Source of the DNA: Actinomycetes bacterium
GTDB taxonomy: Bacteria; Actinomycetota; Actinomycetes; Streptosporangiales; Streptosporangiaceae
Reading direction: 5' to 3'
Assembly (NCBI GenBank): GCA_023425615.1
Contig: JAFACJ010000256.1
Coordinates: forward strand, 1-23,825
Length of the DNA: 23,825 nucleotides
Shown piece by piece: positions 1 to 6,922 of the stretch. Position 1 is the stretch's first letter; the number at the start of each line of letters is the position of its first letter. The notes beneath the pieces are model-generated. The model was not told the origin of the DNA, made no database searches, and saw only the letters and a program-made list of their open reading frames with translations. A program made the translations under genes and the position numbers.

Positions 1-427
1 CGGCGAAGGCGGCCTCGACCACCACGCCGCCATCGCTGACCCAGCGACCCTGTGTCAGTTCGGGCTGGTCGACCGATGCGGACTCGGCGTCACGTCCCAC
101 CGCCTGCACATCTGACGTTCGACCTGACGCCTGAAGTCTCGCCGAGGTGACCGGGTACGGTCCGCTGTGGTCGATGACGCCGGGAGCGCCGACCAGTTCC
201 TTGAGGCCGGAGAGCTCAGCGGGACGGCCGACGCCCGCGACCACGTCAGGTCCGCTGGTCGCTTCCCGGGTGCTCTGATACGGGTCGTCGGCCGCGTCGC
301 GCAGAACGAGCCCGAGCGTCAACGTCGTGGTGGCCGCCATGATGGCGAGCAGCAGAAGCACGGCCTCGATACGGCGCCGTCGCAGATCACGCACGGCGAG
401 GCGGGCCACGAGCAGGATCCGTCCCAT
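1..427 (-). CDS. FtsX-like ABC transporter permease, N-terminal part (cut by window edge)
   Basis: About 142 codons are visible from an ATG at 427, reading leftward off the window. The protein opens MGRILLVARLAVRDLRRRR. A hydrophobic segment (about residues 20-42) follows, then a polar region with short beta-like stretches. This is the start of a MacB/FtsX-type permease: one N-terminal membrane helix, then a large extracytoplasmic domain. The three C-terminal helices expected for the family would lie outside the window. The ATG follows the ATPase stop by 5 bases, and GGAGG in the last ATPase codons serves as ribosome binding site. It is therefore the third gene of the PadR-ATPase-permease operon. 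The substrate cannot be read from the sequence. Such pairs commonly export peptides, antibiotics or lipids (family knowledge, not shown here). Confidence 0.85.
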   Translation of the reverse strand, partial: MGRILLVARLAVRDLRRRRIEAVLLLLAIMAATTTLTLGLVLRDAADDPYQSTREATSGPDVVAGVGRPAELSGLKELVGAPGVIDHSGPYPVTSARLQASGRTSDVQAVGRDAESASVDQPELTQGRWVSDGGVVVEAAFA

Positions 428-432
428 CGCCT

Positions 433-1179
433 TCAGTCCTCCAGCCCGACGAGAGAGCCGAGCCGCCCGGTGGTGCCACCGGTCAACCTGGTCTCGTCCA
501 CGAACGCGCCGTCGCGCATCGAGATCAACCGGTCCGCGGTGGCCGCGATCCGCGCGTCGTGAGTGACGATGACCAGCGTCTGGCCGGACTCGTGCAGGCT
601 CTCGAAGAGCTGGAGGACGTCCAGGGTGGCGGCGCTGTCCAGATTCCCGGTGGGTTCGTCGGCGAGAACGACAGACGGTTCGTTGCTCAACGCCCGGGCG
701 ACCGCGATCCGCTGCCGCTGGCCACCGGACAGCGCGGAGGGCAGGAAACGCGCCCGGTGGGCGAGCCCGACCCGCTCCAGCAGTTCCTCCGCGCGCCGCC
801 TGGCCACCCGTGGTGAGCGGCCGGCCAGCAGCGCCGGCAGTTCGACGTTCTCGACGGCGGTGAGCTCCTCCATCAGGTGAAAGGCCTGGAAGACGAAACC
901 GACGGCGGTCCGTCGCATCCGGGCCAGTGCCTTCTCGCCGATATCGTCGATGCGGCGGCCGTTCAGCCACACCTCTCCACCCGACGGCCGGTCCAGCCCC
1001 CCGAGCAGATGCAGGAGCGTTGACTTCCCGCAGCCGCTGGGCCCCATCACCGCCACCGTCTCTCCCGCGCCGATGTCGAGATCGACCCCGTCGACGGCGC
1101 GCACCAGCCCTTCCCCCTCACCGTGCTCCTTGCGCAGCCCGCGGGCGCGAAGCACGGACGTGCCGATGGCGTCACTCAT
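433..1179 (-). CDS. ABC transporter ATP-binding protein (MacB/LolD type)
   Basis: This 248-residue ATPase has all family motifs in order: Walker A GPSGCGKST (46-54), Q-loop glutamine in FVFQ (98), signature LSGGQ (150-154), Walker B VVLADEP followed by TGNLD (170-181), and the switch histidine in THD (207). The TGNLD segment and overall length are typical of the MacB/LolD/FtsE group, which works with FtsX-like permeases, and such a permease starts 5 bases downstream. Its ATG overlaps the stop of the PadR gene by 4 bases (ATGA), so the two are probably translationally coupled. The last 20 residues after the core (TRLTGGTTGRLGSLVG) are a normal variable tail. It should be a cytoplasmic, membrane-associated dimer powering export. 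Confidence 0.95.
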   Translation of the reverse strand: MSDAIGTSVLRARGLRKEHGEGEGLVRAVDGVDLDIGAGETVAVMGPSGCGKSTLLHLLGGLDRPSGGEVWLNGRRIDDIGEKALARMRRTAVGFVFQAFHLMEELTAVENVELPALLAGRSPRVARRRAEELLERVGLAHRARFLPSALSGGQRQRIAVARALSNEPSVVLADEPTGNLDSAATLDVLQLFESLHESGQTLVIVTHDARIAATADRLISMRDGAFVDETRLTGGTTGRLGSLVGLED

Positions 1180-1703
1180 GATCCATTCCTTTGCCGGGTC
1201 CAGTTCTTCTCACATGCCTCCAGCCACCGCAGGTCCGCCTGAAGCCGGAGCACGATGCCCTCCAGCAGCAGGGCCGCGTCCGAGCCGTCCGGCTCTGCCA
1301 TGGCGGCGCGCTGGGCGTCACGCAGCCGGCGCAGCAGTTCGCGGCGCTGGGTGTCGACGATGGTGAGCGGGTCGGCCAGCCCGCCCGACGCGGCCGCGAT
1401 CAGTTTGAGATGGAACTCCGCGAGATCGGGCCTGGGCCAGCTCACCTCGGCGATCCACTCGGCGACGCGCTGCTGGCCGTCGGGGGTGAGCGCGTACACC
1501 TTGCGATCCGACCGGTCGGCGCCCCCGGCCGACCTCTCGACCGTCAGCAGGCCGGCCTTCTCCAGCCGGGCCAGCGTGACGTAGATGTGCCCGTCGTTCA
1601 TCGCCTCACCGAGAGGGCCGAGCGCGTCACGCAACCGCGCACGCAGCTGGTACCCGTGCGAGGGCTCCTTGGCCAGCATCGCCAGCACCACTTCCTGCCG
1701 CAT
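1176..1703 (-). CDS. PadR family transcriptional regulator
   Basis: A 175-residue protein with an N-terminal winged helix (about 1-80) typical of PadR: MRQEVVLAML-KEPSHGYQL, then the wing-preceding helix GHIYVTLARLEKAGLL, then a basic wing RSDRKVYALTPDG. The C-terminal half (about 90-170) is a helical dimerisation and effector region like the Vir_act_alpha_C domain. The ATG at 1703 has GGGAGG just upstream. It is the first gene of an operon with an ABC ATPase and permease. PadR proteins next to such exporters usually repress the operon and are released by the exported compound. The inverted repeat immediately upstream fits autoregulation. The inducer is unknown. Confidence 0.93.
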   Translation of the reverse strand: MRQEVVLAMLAKEPSHGYQLRARLRDALGPLGEAMNDGHIYVTLARLEKAGLLTVERSAGGADRSDRKVYALTPDGQQRVAEWIAEVSWPRPDLAEFHLKLIAAASGGLADPLTIVDTQRRELLRRLRDAQRAAMAEPDGSDAALLLEGIVLRLQADLRWLEACEKNWTRQRNGS

Positions 1704-1713
1704 GACCCTCCCA

Positions 1714-1744
1714 GCTAACCGTTAGCCCATATCTAACGGTTAGC
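1714..1744 (-). promoter_or_regulatory. PadR operator: perfect 12-bp inverted repeat over the promoter
   Basis: Two 12-base arms (1714-1725 GCTAACCGTTAG and 1733-1744 CTAACGGTTAGC) are perfect reverse complements separated by 7 bases. Each arm is itself almost palindromic (CTAAC-N-GTTAG), so the site holds two nested dyads. It lies 10 bases upstream of the PadR ATG and covers the likely -10 element. That arrangement is expected for an autorepressor site. Binding by this PadR protein is inferred. Confidence 0.75.
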
Positions 1745-1760
1745 CCCCATCGGGTGTCAA
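1731..1760 (-). promoter_or_regulatory. Probable promoter of the PadR-ABC operon
   Basis: Read on the minus strand, a perfect TTGACA (1755-1760) is followed after 18 bases by TTAGAT (1731-1736). This is a good match to a housekeeping actinobacterial promoter. The -10 lies inside the 12-bp inverted repeat, so a bound regulator would block polymerase. Confidence 0.6.
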
Positions 1761-1776
1761 GCCGAGCGGACAGTGC

Positions 1777-2694
1777 CTACCTGACGTGAGGCGCCGCGAG
1801 GCCGAGGCGGAAGGAGAGGGCGGCGAGGAGTTCCACCTGCCGGGCGGGCGGGGTCGGCGCGATGAGGTTCAGCGAGATGTGCATCTCGTCGGCGCCGAGT
1901 GCCGCCGCCTTGTCCAGGTCGGCCAGTACCGCGTCGGTGAAGGCGTCCTCCGCGATGCCGTCCTCAAGGTAGGTGGGGATCGTGTTGACCACCACGGTGC
2001 CGGTGCCTCCGGCGTCCCGGTACCAGCCGATCCCGGCGCGTGTCTCCTCCCAGTCCAGGGCGACGAGCACCACCCCGTCCGCCGACCGCGCGGCACGCTC
2101 GATCGTGGGGCGGACCAGAGCGCCGAAGAACAGGGGGATCGTCCCGTTGTACGGCTTGGGACCGACCGTGGAGCGCGGGATCCGGTAACGCTCCCCGTGG
2201 AACTCGACCGGATCGGGCCCCCAGCACGCCCGCATGGCGGCCACGTGCTCGACGAACCCCGCACCCCTCCGACTCGGCGGGACACCCGCGGCGGTGAACT
2301 CCTCGGGAATCAGGTAGGACGTCTCGGCCGTGCCGCCTCCGCCCTGGCCGAGGCCGACGTCGAGCCTGCCGTGGGAGAGCCGGTCGAGCGTGGCGAGGCG
2401 GCGTGCGAGCACGATCGGCGGCTGGAAGATCGCGTTCACGACGCCCGTGCTCACCCTGATCCGCCGGGTGTGCGCCGCGGCCCAGGTCAGCATCTCCAGC
2501 GGATCCCACACATGCGACTCGGGCAGCTTCGCGCCGTTGCCCCAGTCCGACCTGACGGGCAGCAGCAGCCGCTTGCTGACGGACACCGCGTGAAACCCGT
2601 ACCGCTCGGCGGCCTGGGCCACGGCCACGACGGCCTCCGGTCCGGCGTGCGGGCCGAAGTGGGGCAGGCTCACACCTATCCGCGGAACGCTCAT
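1777..2694 (-). CDS. LLM-class F420-dependent oxidoreductase (luciferase-like)
   Basis: A 305-residue protein beginning MSVPRIGVSLPHFGPHAGPE, characteristic of the luciferase-like monooxygenase fold and of the TIGR03619-type F420 group. Further family features are the TGVVNAIFQPPIVLARRLATLD segment, the GRLDVGLGQGG phosphate-binding loop, and PLFFGAL before the C-terminal helices. I chose the ATG at 2694 because GGAGG lies 7 bases upstream and the alignment starts there. The frame stays open far upstream, but that stretch is antisense to the neighbouring membrane protein. Family members use F420 (or FMN) to reduce or oxidise small molecules. The substrate is not readable. It is divergent from the DUF817 gene and ends 74 bases before the PadR gene. 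Confidence 0.9.
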   Translation of the reverse strand: MSVPRIGVSLPHFGPHAGPEAVVAVAQAAERYGFHAVSVSKRLLLPVRSDWGNGAKLPESHVWDPLEMLTWAAAHTRRIRVSTGVVNAIFQPPIVLARRLATLDRLSHGRLDVGLGQGGGGTAETSYLIPEEFTAAGVPPSRRGAGFVEHVAAMRACWGPDPVEFHGERYRIPRSTVGPKPYNGTIPLFFGALVRPTIERAARSADGVVLVALDWEETRAGIGWYRDAGGTGTVVVNTIPTYLEDGIAEDAFTDAVLADLDKAAALGADEMHISLNLIAPTPPARQVELLAALSFRLGLAAPHVR

Positions 2695-2764
2695 CTCGAT
2701 CCTCCAGGCTCTTCTCGTACCCGATGGCACCTTCCTACGGGTAGTCGAAGCTGGACGGCCGATC

Positions 2765-2794
2765 TTGCGCGTCCGGGTTTCGGCCTTGTAGGTG
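2765..2794 (+). promoter_or_regulatory. Possible promoter of the DUF817 gene
   Basis: TTGCGC (2765-2770) and TAGGTG (2789-2794) are separated by 18 bases in the 165-base gap between the divergent oxidoreductase and membrane protein genes. Both elements are imperfect. This is a weak call based on position and resemblance to the TTGACN / TAGRRT pattern. Confidence 0.3.
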
Positions 2795-2859
2795 AAGCCG
2801 CGGACGTTCCCCGTCGGCTCCGCCCGAACTTCCGGAGTGGGGGAGCTGTCCCAACGGGC

Positions 2860-3687
2860 ATGGGGTTCTTCGCGGCGCAGATGGTGCGGTTCGCCTGGGC
2901 GGAGGCACGGGCCTGCGCGTTCGCGGTGGCGTTGTTCGTGGGGCTGGCGCTGTTCTCCTTCTGGGATCCTCCTCTCCCCAAGTACGACGCGCTGCTGGTC
3001 TACGCGGTGGTGATGACCGGGCTGTTCTGGCTGACCCGGCTGGAGACGGGCCAGGAGATGCTGGTGATCGCCGGTTTCCATGTCGTGGGGCTGGCGTTCG
3101 AACTGGTGAAGGTGCGGCTCGGATCGTGGAGCTATCCCGAGGACGCCTATACGAAGCTCGCGGGCGTGCCGCTGTACAGCGGGTTCCTCTACGCGGCGGT
3201 CGGCAGCTACGTGTGCCGGGCCTGGCGGATCCTGGACCTGCGCCTCACCGGGTACCGGCCGCGGATGACCGCGCTGGTCTCCGCCGGCATCTACGCCAAT
3301 TTCCTCACCCACCACTTCCTGCCCGATCTGCGGATCCCGCTGGCGGCGCTGCTGCTGGCTGCGACCTGGGGCACGGTCGTCCACTTCACCGTCGGCGCCC
3401 ACCGCTACCGTATGCCGGTCGTCCTGTCCCTGGCGCTCATCGGCTTCTTCCTGTGGATAGCCGAGAACATCGCCACCTACTTCGGGGCGTGGCGCTACCC
3501 GTACCAGATGGAGGCGTGGCGGCTGGTCCACCCCGACAAGTTCGGCGCGTGGGCGCTGCTGGTGAGCGTCACGTTCACGCTCGTCGCGGCCTGGCAGTCG
3601 ACCCGCGGCCGGTTGCACCACCCGTCTTCGGAGCCCGACCGAGGCTGGGCGGTGCCGCTGCGCCACGCCCCGGAGAAGGTCGGCTGA
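2860..3687 (+). CDS. DUF817 family integral membrane protein (YoaT-like)
   Basis: A 275-residue, strongly hydrophobic protein with about seven to eight predicted membrane segments, starting with ARACAFAVALFVGLALFSF. Conserved-looking features of DUF817 are the polar stretch KVRLGSWSYPE after the third helix, the GVPLYSGFLYAAVGSY motif, and ENIATYFGAWRYPYQ near the C-terminus. The ATG at 2860 follows GGGGGAG at a long spacing of about 14 bases. A second ATG at 2881 is possible, but would shorten the N-terminus. The function of the family is unknown (B. subtilis YoaT is a member). It converges on the AbiEii-like gene with only 10 bases between stops. Confidence 0.88.
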   Translation: MGFFAAQMVRFAWAEARACAFAVALFVGLALFSFWDPPLPKYDALLVYAVVMTGLFWLTRLETGQEMLVIAGFHVVGLAFELVKVRLGSWSYPEDAYTKLAGVPLYSGFLYAAVGSYVCRAWRILDLRLTGYRPRMTALVSAGIYANFLTHHFLPDLRIPLAALLLAATWGTVVHFTVGAHRYRMPVVLSLALIGFFLWIAENIATYFGAWRYPYQMEAWRLVHPDKFGAWALLVSVTFTLVAAWQSTRGRLHHPSSEPDRGWAVPLRHAPEKVG

Positions 3688-3697
3688 ACCTGCTGTG

Positions 3698-4666
3698 TCA
3701 CCGGTCGGCGAGGACGGGGGCGAGCCGCCGTACCAACCGTTCGATCCAGCCGAAGGCACGCCCTCTCACCTGCGGGTGGGCGGCACGGAAGGCAGCCCAC
3801 GCACCCTCATCCACCCGGAGGCCGTCGAGGGACGCCCGCTCTTGGCGTCCCCGGCGGAGAACGGAGGCCAGCAGCGCGGGGGAGAGCCTGGTCTCGGGTG
3901 CTTCGGCGAGCAGCACGGCATCGTAGAGGTCCTTGGGCTGCGCCGTCTCGCCGGCACCCGCGTCGGTGAGCAGCCACAACACCTTCCACGCGAGCGACAG
4001 CTCACGCGACGCGGCCCGCACGAGCGTCGGCCGCCCGCCGTCGGCGCGGGGGATCCGGGCGTGGACGGGAGCCTGGGGAAGCCACTCGTCGCAGGCGAAG
4101 TCCATCCGTGTCTCGCCCGGCGGCAGTCCGGGAGCCCGCCACGGCACGACGAGCCGCACCCCTGGCAGCTCGCCGTCACCGACGTAGCGGTATGCCCAGC
4201 CACCGTCGTACCAGGCCGCCGCGACGTCGAGCACGACGCCTCCGGCGGCCTCGGGTCGCCGTTCGAGCGCCCTGGTCAGACCTTCATGGGGGGCGTGGGT
4301 GTCGGCGTCGATCTCCTCCTGGTCGACCCAGGTCAGGCCCTCGGGTGGAAGCCGTGGATGCAGCCCGCCCAGGTCGGGTTCCTCGGCCTCCCACATCACA
4401 TCGGCCTCGGGTTGCTGGACCTGCCGGAGGGTGTGCACGTAGGGGTAGGGGTCGAGCGGGTCACGGCCCGTGGCCGACGGCAGTACCACCCAGTCGAGAT
4501 CGGCGGGTGGCCGTGCCGCCCGTCCGCCATAGGCGAGCATGAGCATGCCGCCCCGCAGGATGAGTTCCTCCGCGCAGTGTGCCTCCGCCGCGACCGCGAG
4601 GACATGGTCGAGCGCGGCGCGGTGCGCGGCCCGCCACGCGCGTTCCTGCTCGGGGGTCGCGATCAT
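3698..4666 (-). CDS. Nucleotidyltransferase of the AbiEii/AbiGii toxin family
   Basis: A 322-residue protein with the four-motif layout of the AbiEii/DUF1814 nucleotidyltransferases. These are RGG (38-40) ahead of the metal-binding pair DLD (56-58), a third acidic strand RMDFACDE (187-194), a helix with a basic residue LAWKVLWLL (225-233), and PKDLYD (244-249), equivalent to the family RDxxD motif. Members transfer nucleotides to tRNA or other targets and form toxin-antitoxin or abortive-infection systems with an AbiEi-type antitoxin. No antitoxin gene is adjacent here: upstream is a divergent secreted protein, downstream a membrane protein. It could be a solitary housekeeping member of the superfamily. 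The ATG at 4666 is fixed by an in-frame stop shortly upstream; the AAGGAG is 16 bases away, which is long. Confidence 0.8.
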   Translation of the reverse strand: MIATPEQERAWRAAHRAALDHVLAVAAEAHCAEELILRGGMLMLAYGGRAARPPADLDWVVLPSATGRDPLDPYPYVHTLRQVQQPEADVMWEAEEPDLGGLHPRLPPEGLTWVDQEEIDADTHAPHEGLTRALERRPEAAGGVVLDVAAAWYDGGWAYRYVGDGELPGVRLVVPWRAPGLPPGETRMDFACDEWLPQAPVHARIPRADGGRPTLVRAASRELSLAWKVLWLLTDAGAGETAQPKDLYDAVLLAEAPETRLSPALLASVLRRGRQERASLDGLRVDEGAWAAFRAAHPQVRGRAFGWIERLVRRLAPVLADR

Positions 4667-4731
4667 GCCATGACGCTATCGGCTCCTTCAGACGATGTTC
4701 CGCGCACGCTGAAAGTCGCCTCGGCCGCGTG

Positions 4732-4751
4732 ATGAGTACCCCCTTACTCAT
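4732..4751 (+). promoter_or_regulatory. Perfect 7-bp inverted repeat (response-regulator-like operator)
   Basis: ATGAGTA (4732-4738) and TACTCAT (4745-4751) are perfect reverse complements around CCCCCT. The repeat lies between the divergent AbiEii-like and secreted-protein genes. A -10-like TACGGT sits at 4773-4778, so the site would overlap or abut the -35 position of the secreted-protein promoter, as an activator site would. TGAGTA...TACTCA half-sites resemble those I recall for NarL/LuxR-type response regulators such as Streptomyces MacR, but the spacer differs by 2 bases. The binding protein is not in this window. Confidence 0.6.
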
Positions 4752-4772
4752 GCGCCGCCCGTGATCCGTCTC

Positions 4773-4778
4773 TACGGT
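4773..4778 (+). promoter_or_regulatory. Possible -10 element of the secreted-protein gene
   Basis: TACGGT fits TANNNT. It would place the transcript start near 4785, about 12 bases before a GTG and 30 before the preferred ATG at 4815. No good -35 is present at 17-18 bases; the 4732-4751 palindrome occupies that area. This suggests activator-dependent transcription (inference). Confidence 0.35.
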
Positions 4779-4814
4779 GCGGAAGAAGATCCGTAAGTGG
4801 ACGGGGTGGAGGGT

Positions 4815-5867
4815 ATGGGAAGAAGAACGGTTCTGGGAGTCTTGATCACCGGTGGGCTGGTCGTCGGTCTGGCTTCGCCGGTTTCGGCGGCCAGCGCCGG
4901 ATACGGGTATGTGCTGGTGACCAAGCACAAGGCCAAGATCGGGAGAGCCTACAAGGCGAAACTGGCCAAGGACTCCGCCGGGGGAGCGCCGACCGTGGTC
5001 CGGACGGCGAAGGGCGCCTACACGGTGCGCTTCCCCAAACTGGGCCGCAGGGGAGGGGTGGCGCATGTGACACCCTACGGCGGGACGCTCAACAGTTGTT
5101 CGGTGGTGGATTGGACGCCCAAGAGCGCCGGGCGCCTGGATGTGCGCGTCTACTGCGTCAACCCCGGCGGAGGTAAGGCCGACACGCGCTTCTCGCTGGC
5201 CTACACCAACATCACCACGCGGACCGGCCGGTACGCCTACGTGGTGTCGGACAAGCCGTCCGCGGCCACTTTCAAGCCCACCTCCTACCGGCAGTTCAAC
5301 TCCACCGGGGGCACCAACACCATCACGCGTACCGCGACCGGCCGCTATACCGTCTCCCTGCCGGGGCTGGGATCGGCCACCAGCGGAGGACACCCTCAGG
5401 TCACCGCCTACGGAGCCGTCAAGGCACGGTGCAACATCATGAACTGGACCACCGATGCTGATGTGAAGGCCCAGGTCAGTTGCAAGAACCTCGATGGCGA
5501 CTTCCGCGACACCCGCTTCGCGCTCACTTTCGTCGCCAACACCGGCATCCAGCGACGTAAGCCCGCCGCCTACGCTCTCGCCAACGACCCTGGAGCGACC
5601 GCCCCCTATACGCCCCAGCCGATCGTGGCCTACGACTCCGCGGACGAGGCACTCACCATCCATCACGAGGACGAGGGCGAGTTCCGGATCGAGATGCCCG
5701 GACAGAACCTGGCCAAGGGGAACGTCCAGGTCGTCTCCGGTGGCCTGGGCCCGGAGAACTACTGCGGAGTCGACCGCTGGAATCCCGATGACGACGTCGT
5801 CGTCAAGTGCTACACCGCCGACGGCGACCCCGTCGATGCGGTCTTCCTGGTCTCCTTCCAAGGGTGA
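4815..5867 (+). CDS. Secreted protein with three tandem copies of an unrecognised two-cysteine domain
   Basis: A 350-residue protein with a clear signal peptide: basic MGRR, hydrophobic TVLGVLITGGLVVGLA, and cleavage expected after SPVSA (about residue 25). The mature part is three repeats of about 100 residues (30-131, 139-241, 251-349). Each starts with an aromatic YxYVL/YAYVV/AYAL strand and has a YTVRFPKLG / YTVSLPGLG / FRIEMPGQN segment. Each then has a cysteine followed by a W (SCSVVDW, RCNIMNW, YCGVDRW), and a second cysteine (VYC, VSC, VKC) followed by D-x-x-F. The cysteine pairs are C95/C114, C206/C223 and C317/C332, probably one disulfide per domain. I do not recognise the domain; it looks all-beta. 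Alternative starts are GTG at 4797 or 4806; I chose the ATG because the signal peptide begins there. A strong hairpin follows. Confidence 0.85.
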   Translation: MGRRTVLGVLITGGLVVGLASPVSAASAGYGYVLVTKHKAKIGRAYKAKLAKDSAGGAPTVVRTAKGAYTVRFPKLGRRGGVAHVTPYGGTLNSCSVVDWTPKSAGRLDVRVYCVNPGGGKADTRFSLAYTNITTRTGRYAYVVSDKPSAATFKPTSYRQFNSTGGTNTITRTATGRYTVSLPGLGSATSGGHPQVTAYGAVKARCNIMNWTTDADVKAQVSCKNLDGDFRDTRFALTFVANTGIQRRKPAAYALANDPGATAPYTPQPIVAYDSADEALTIHHEDEGEFRIEMPGQNLAKGNVQVVSGGLGPENYCGVDRWNPDDDVVVKCYTADGDPVDAVFLVSFQG

Positions 5868-5906
5868 ACGCCACCATCTGACCTCTCCCGCAGTCCCCCG
5901 CCACCC

Positions 5907-5940
5907 GAGAGGGACCGCCTGGCTCCCGGCGGTCCCTCTC
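5907..5940. terminator. Strong bidirectional hairpin terminator
   Basis: A perfect 13-base stem (5907-5919 and 5928-5940) with an 8-base loop lies between the ends of two convergent genes (secreted protein ending 5867, XRE regulator ending 5987). It has no long T tract, which is normal for high-GC actinomycetes. Confidence 0.85.
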
Positions 5941-5986
5941 CTTATCCCGCGTCACGGCCGCACCGCCGAGTGGGTGCGGGATACGC

Positions 5987-6823
5987 TCAGGTGAAGCGGT
6001 CCTGGCCCAGCACCGCGAGCAGTTGCAGCTTCTCGTGGCCCTCGGTGCGCGGCGGTGCGGTGAGCACGAGGAGCGCCTGCGACTGGTCCTCGGTGAACAG
6101 CACCTGGCAGTCCAGCTCGATCGGGCCGAGTTCGGGATGGATGAGCGTCTTGTGGTCCTCGAAGCGTTTGGCGACCTCGTGCAGCTCCCACAGCCCGGCG
6201 AACTCCGTGCTCGTCTTCTGCAGTGCGCGCACGAGCTCACCCGCCCGCGAACGCGGCCCCATCGACCCGTAGGCCGCGCGCAGGTTGGCGACCTGGGCGC
6301 GGCTCTGCCGGTCGCGGTCGTCCTCGGGGTAGCGCAGCCGCTCGCGGGGATCGGTGAACCAGCGGTAGATCTCGCTACGGGCGAGGCCCGTGTAGCCCGA
6401 CCTGTCGCCGAACAGGGCTTCGGCCATCCGGTTCTGCACCAGCGTCTCGCCCAGGTTGGACAGGATGAGCGCGGGGGTGTCGTCGAGGCGGTCCAGTACC
6501 CGCAGCAGCGCGGGCGCGACATGCGTCGCGACCGCCATCGGGGTCGGGGCGCTGTGCCCCGCCACCCGGAAGAGGTAGTCGCGCTCGCCGCCGGTCAGGC
6601 GGAGCGCCCTGGCGAGCGACGCGAGCATCTGCTCACTGGGCTGCGGGCCGCGCTGCTGTTCGAGCCGCGTGTAGTAGTCGGTCGACATCACCGCGAGGGA
6701 GGCGACCTCCTCGCGCCTGAGGCCGGGGGTCCGGCGGCGCGCGCCCGCCGGGAGCCCGATGTCCTCGGGGCGCAGTTCCTCGCGGCGGCGGCGCAGGAAG
6801 TCTGCCAGTGCTGCACGGTCCAT
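5987..6823 (-). CDS. XRE-family regulator with MmyB-like ligand-binding domain
   Basis: A 278-residue protein. The N-terminal XRE helix-turn-helix (about 5-75) has the group hallmark RRTPGLRREEVASLAVMSTDYYTRLE (31-55) and RGPQPSEQML. The C-terminal half (about 105-270) is a PAS-like MmyB domain with SNLGETLVQNRMAEALFGD, an IYRWFTDPRERL segment and LIHPELGPIELDCQVL. Such regulators are typically encoded divergently from a short-chain dehydrogenase, exactly as here, and probably sense a fatty-acid-like or small hydrophobic ligand (family knowledge). The ATG at 6823 lies 6 bases after a -10-like GATAAT, so the mRNA is probably leaderless; no ribosome binding site is evident. It likely represses the SDR gene and itself through the palindrome at 6858-6872. 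Confidence 0.92.
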   Translation of the reverse strand: MDRAALADFLRRRREELRPEDIGLPAGARRRTPGLRREEVASLAVMSTDYYTRLEQQRGPQPSEQMLASLARALRLTGGERDYLFRVAGHSAPTPMAVATHVAPALLRVLDRLDDTPALILSNLGETLVQNRMAEALFGDRSGYTGLARSEIYRWFTDPRERLRYPEDDRDRQSRAQVANLRAAYGSMGPRSRAGELVRALQKTSTEFAGLWELHEVAKRFEDHKTLIHPELGPIELDCQVLFTEDQSQALLVLTAPPRTEGHEKLQLLAVLGQDRFT

Positions 6824-6829
6824 ATCCCC

Positions 6830-6835
6830 ATTATC
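6830..6835 (-). promoter_or_regulatory. -10 element for leaderless transcription of the XRE regulator
   Basis: GATAAT on the minus strand ends 6 bases before the ATG at 6823, so transcription would begin at or next to the start codon. A weak -35 (TGGTTG at 6852-6857) lies 16 bases upstream and reaches the edge of the palindrome, at a position suited to repression. Confidence 0.45.
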
Positions 6836-6857
6836 GGTCGATGCCGAGTGCCAACCA

Positions 6858-6872
6858 GGGATCGCCGATCCC
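6858..6872. promoter_or_regulatory. Perfect 15-bp palindrome between XRE regulator and SDR
   Basis: GGGATCG (6858-6864), a central C, and CGATCCC (6866-6872) form a perfect dyad in the 99-base divergent intergenic region, 35 bases from the regulator start and 50 from the SDR start. It is the best candidate operator for the XRE/MmyB-like regulator. Binding is inferred from position and symmetry. Confidence 0.6.
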
Positions 6873-6922
6873 CCGATGAGCGGTCTCTGCATACGCGACG
6901 GCCGGACGGTGAAGATCAAGGC

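Noticed and set aside
2695..3759. Upstream extension of the oxidoreductase frame to 3759
   Set aside because: The extension is antisense to the DUF817 gene and R/P/Q-rich. The true ATG at 2694 has a good ribosome binding site and matches the family start.
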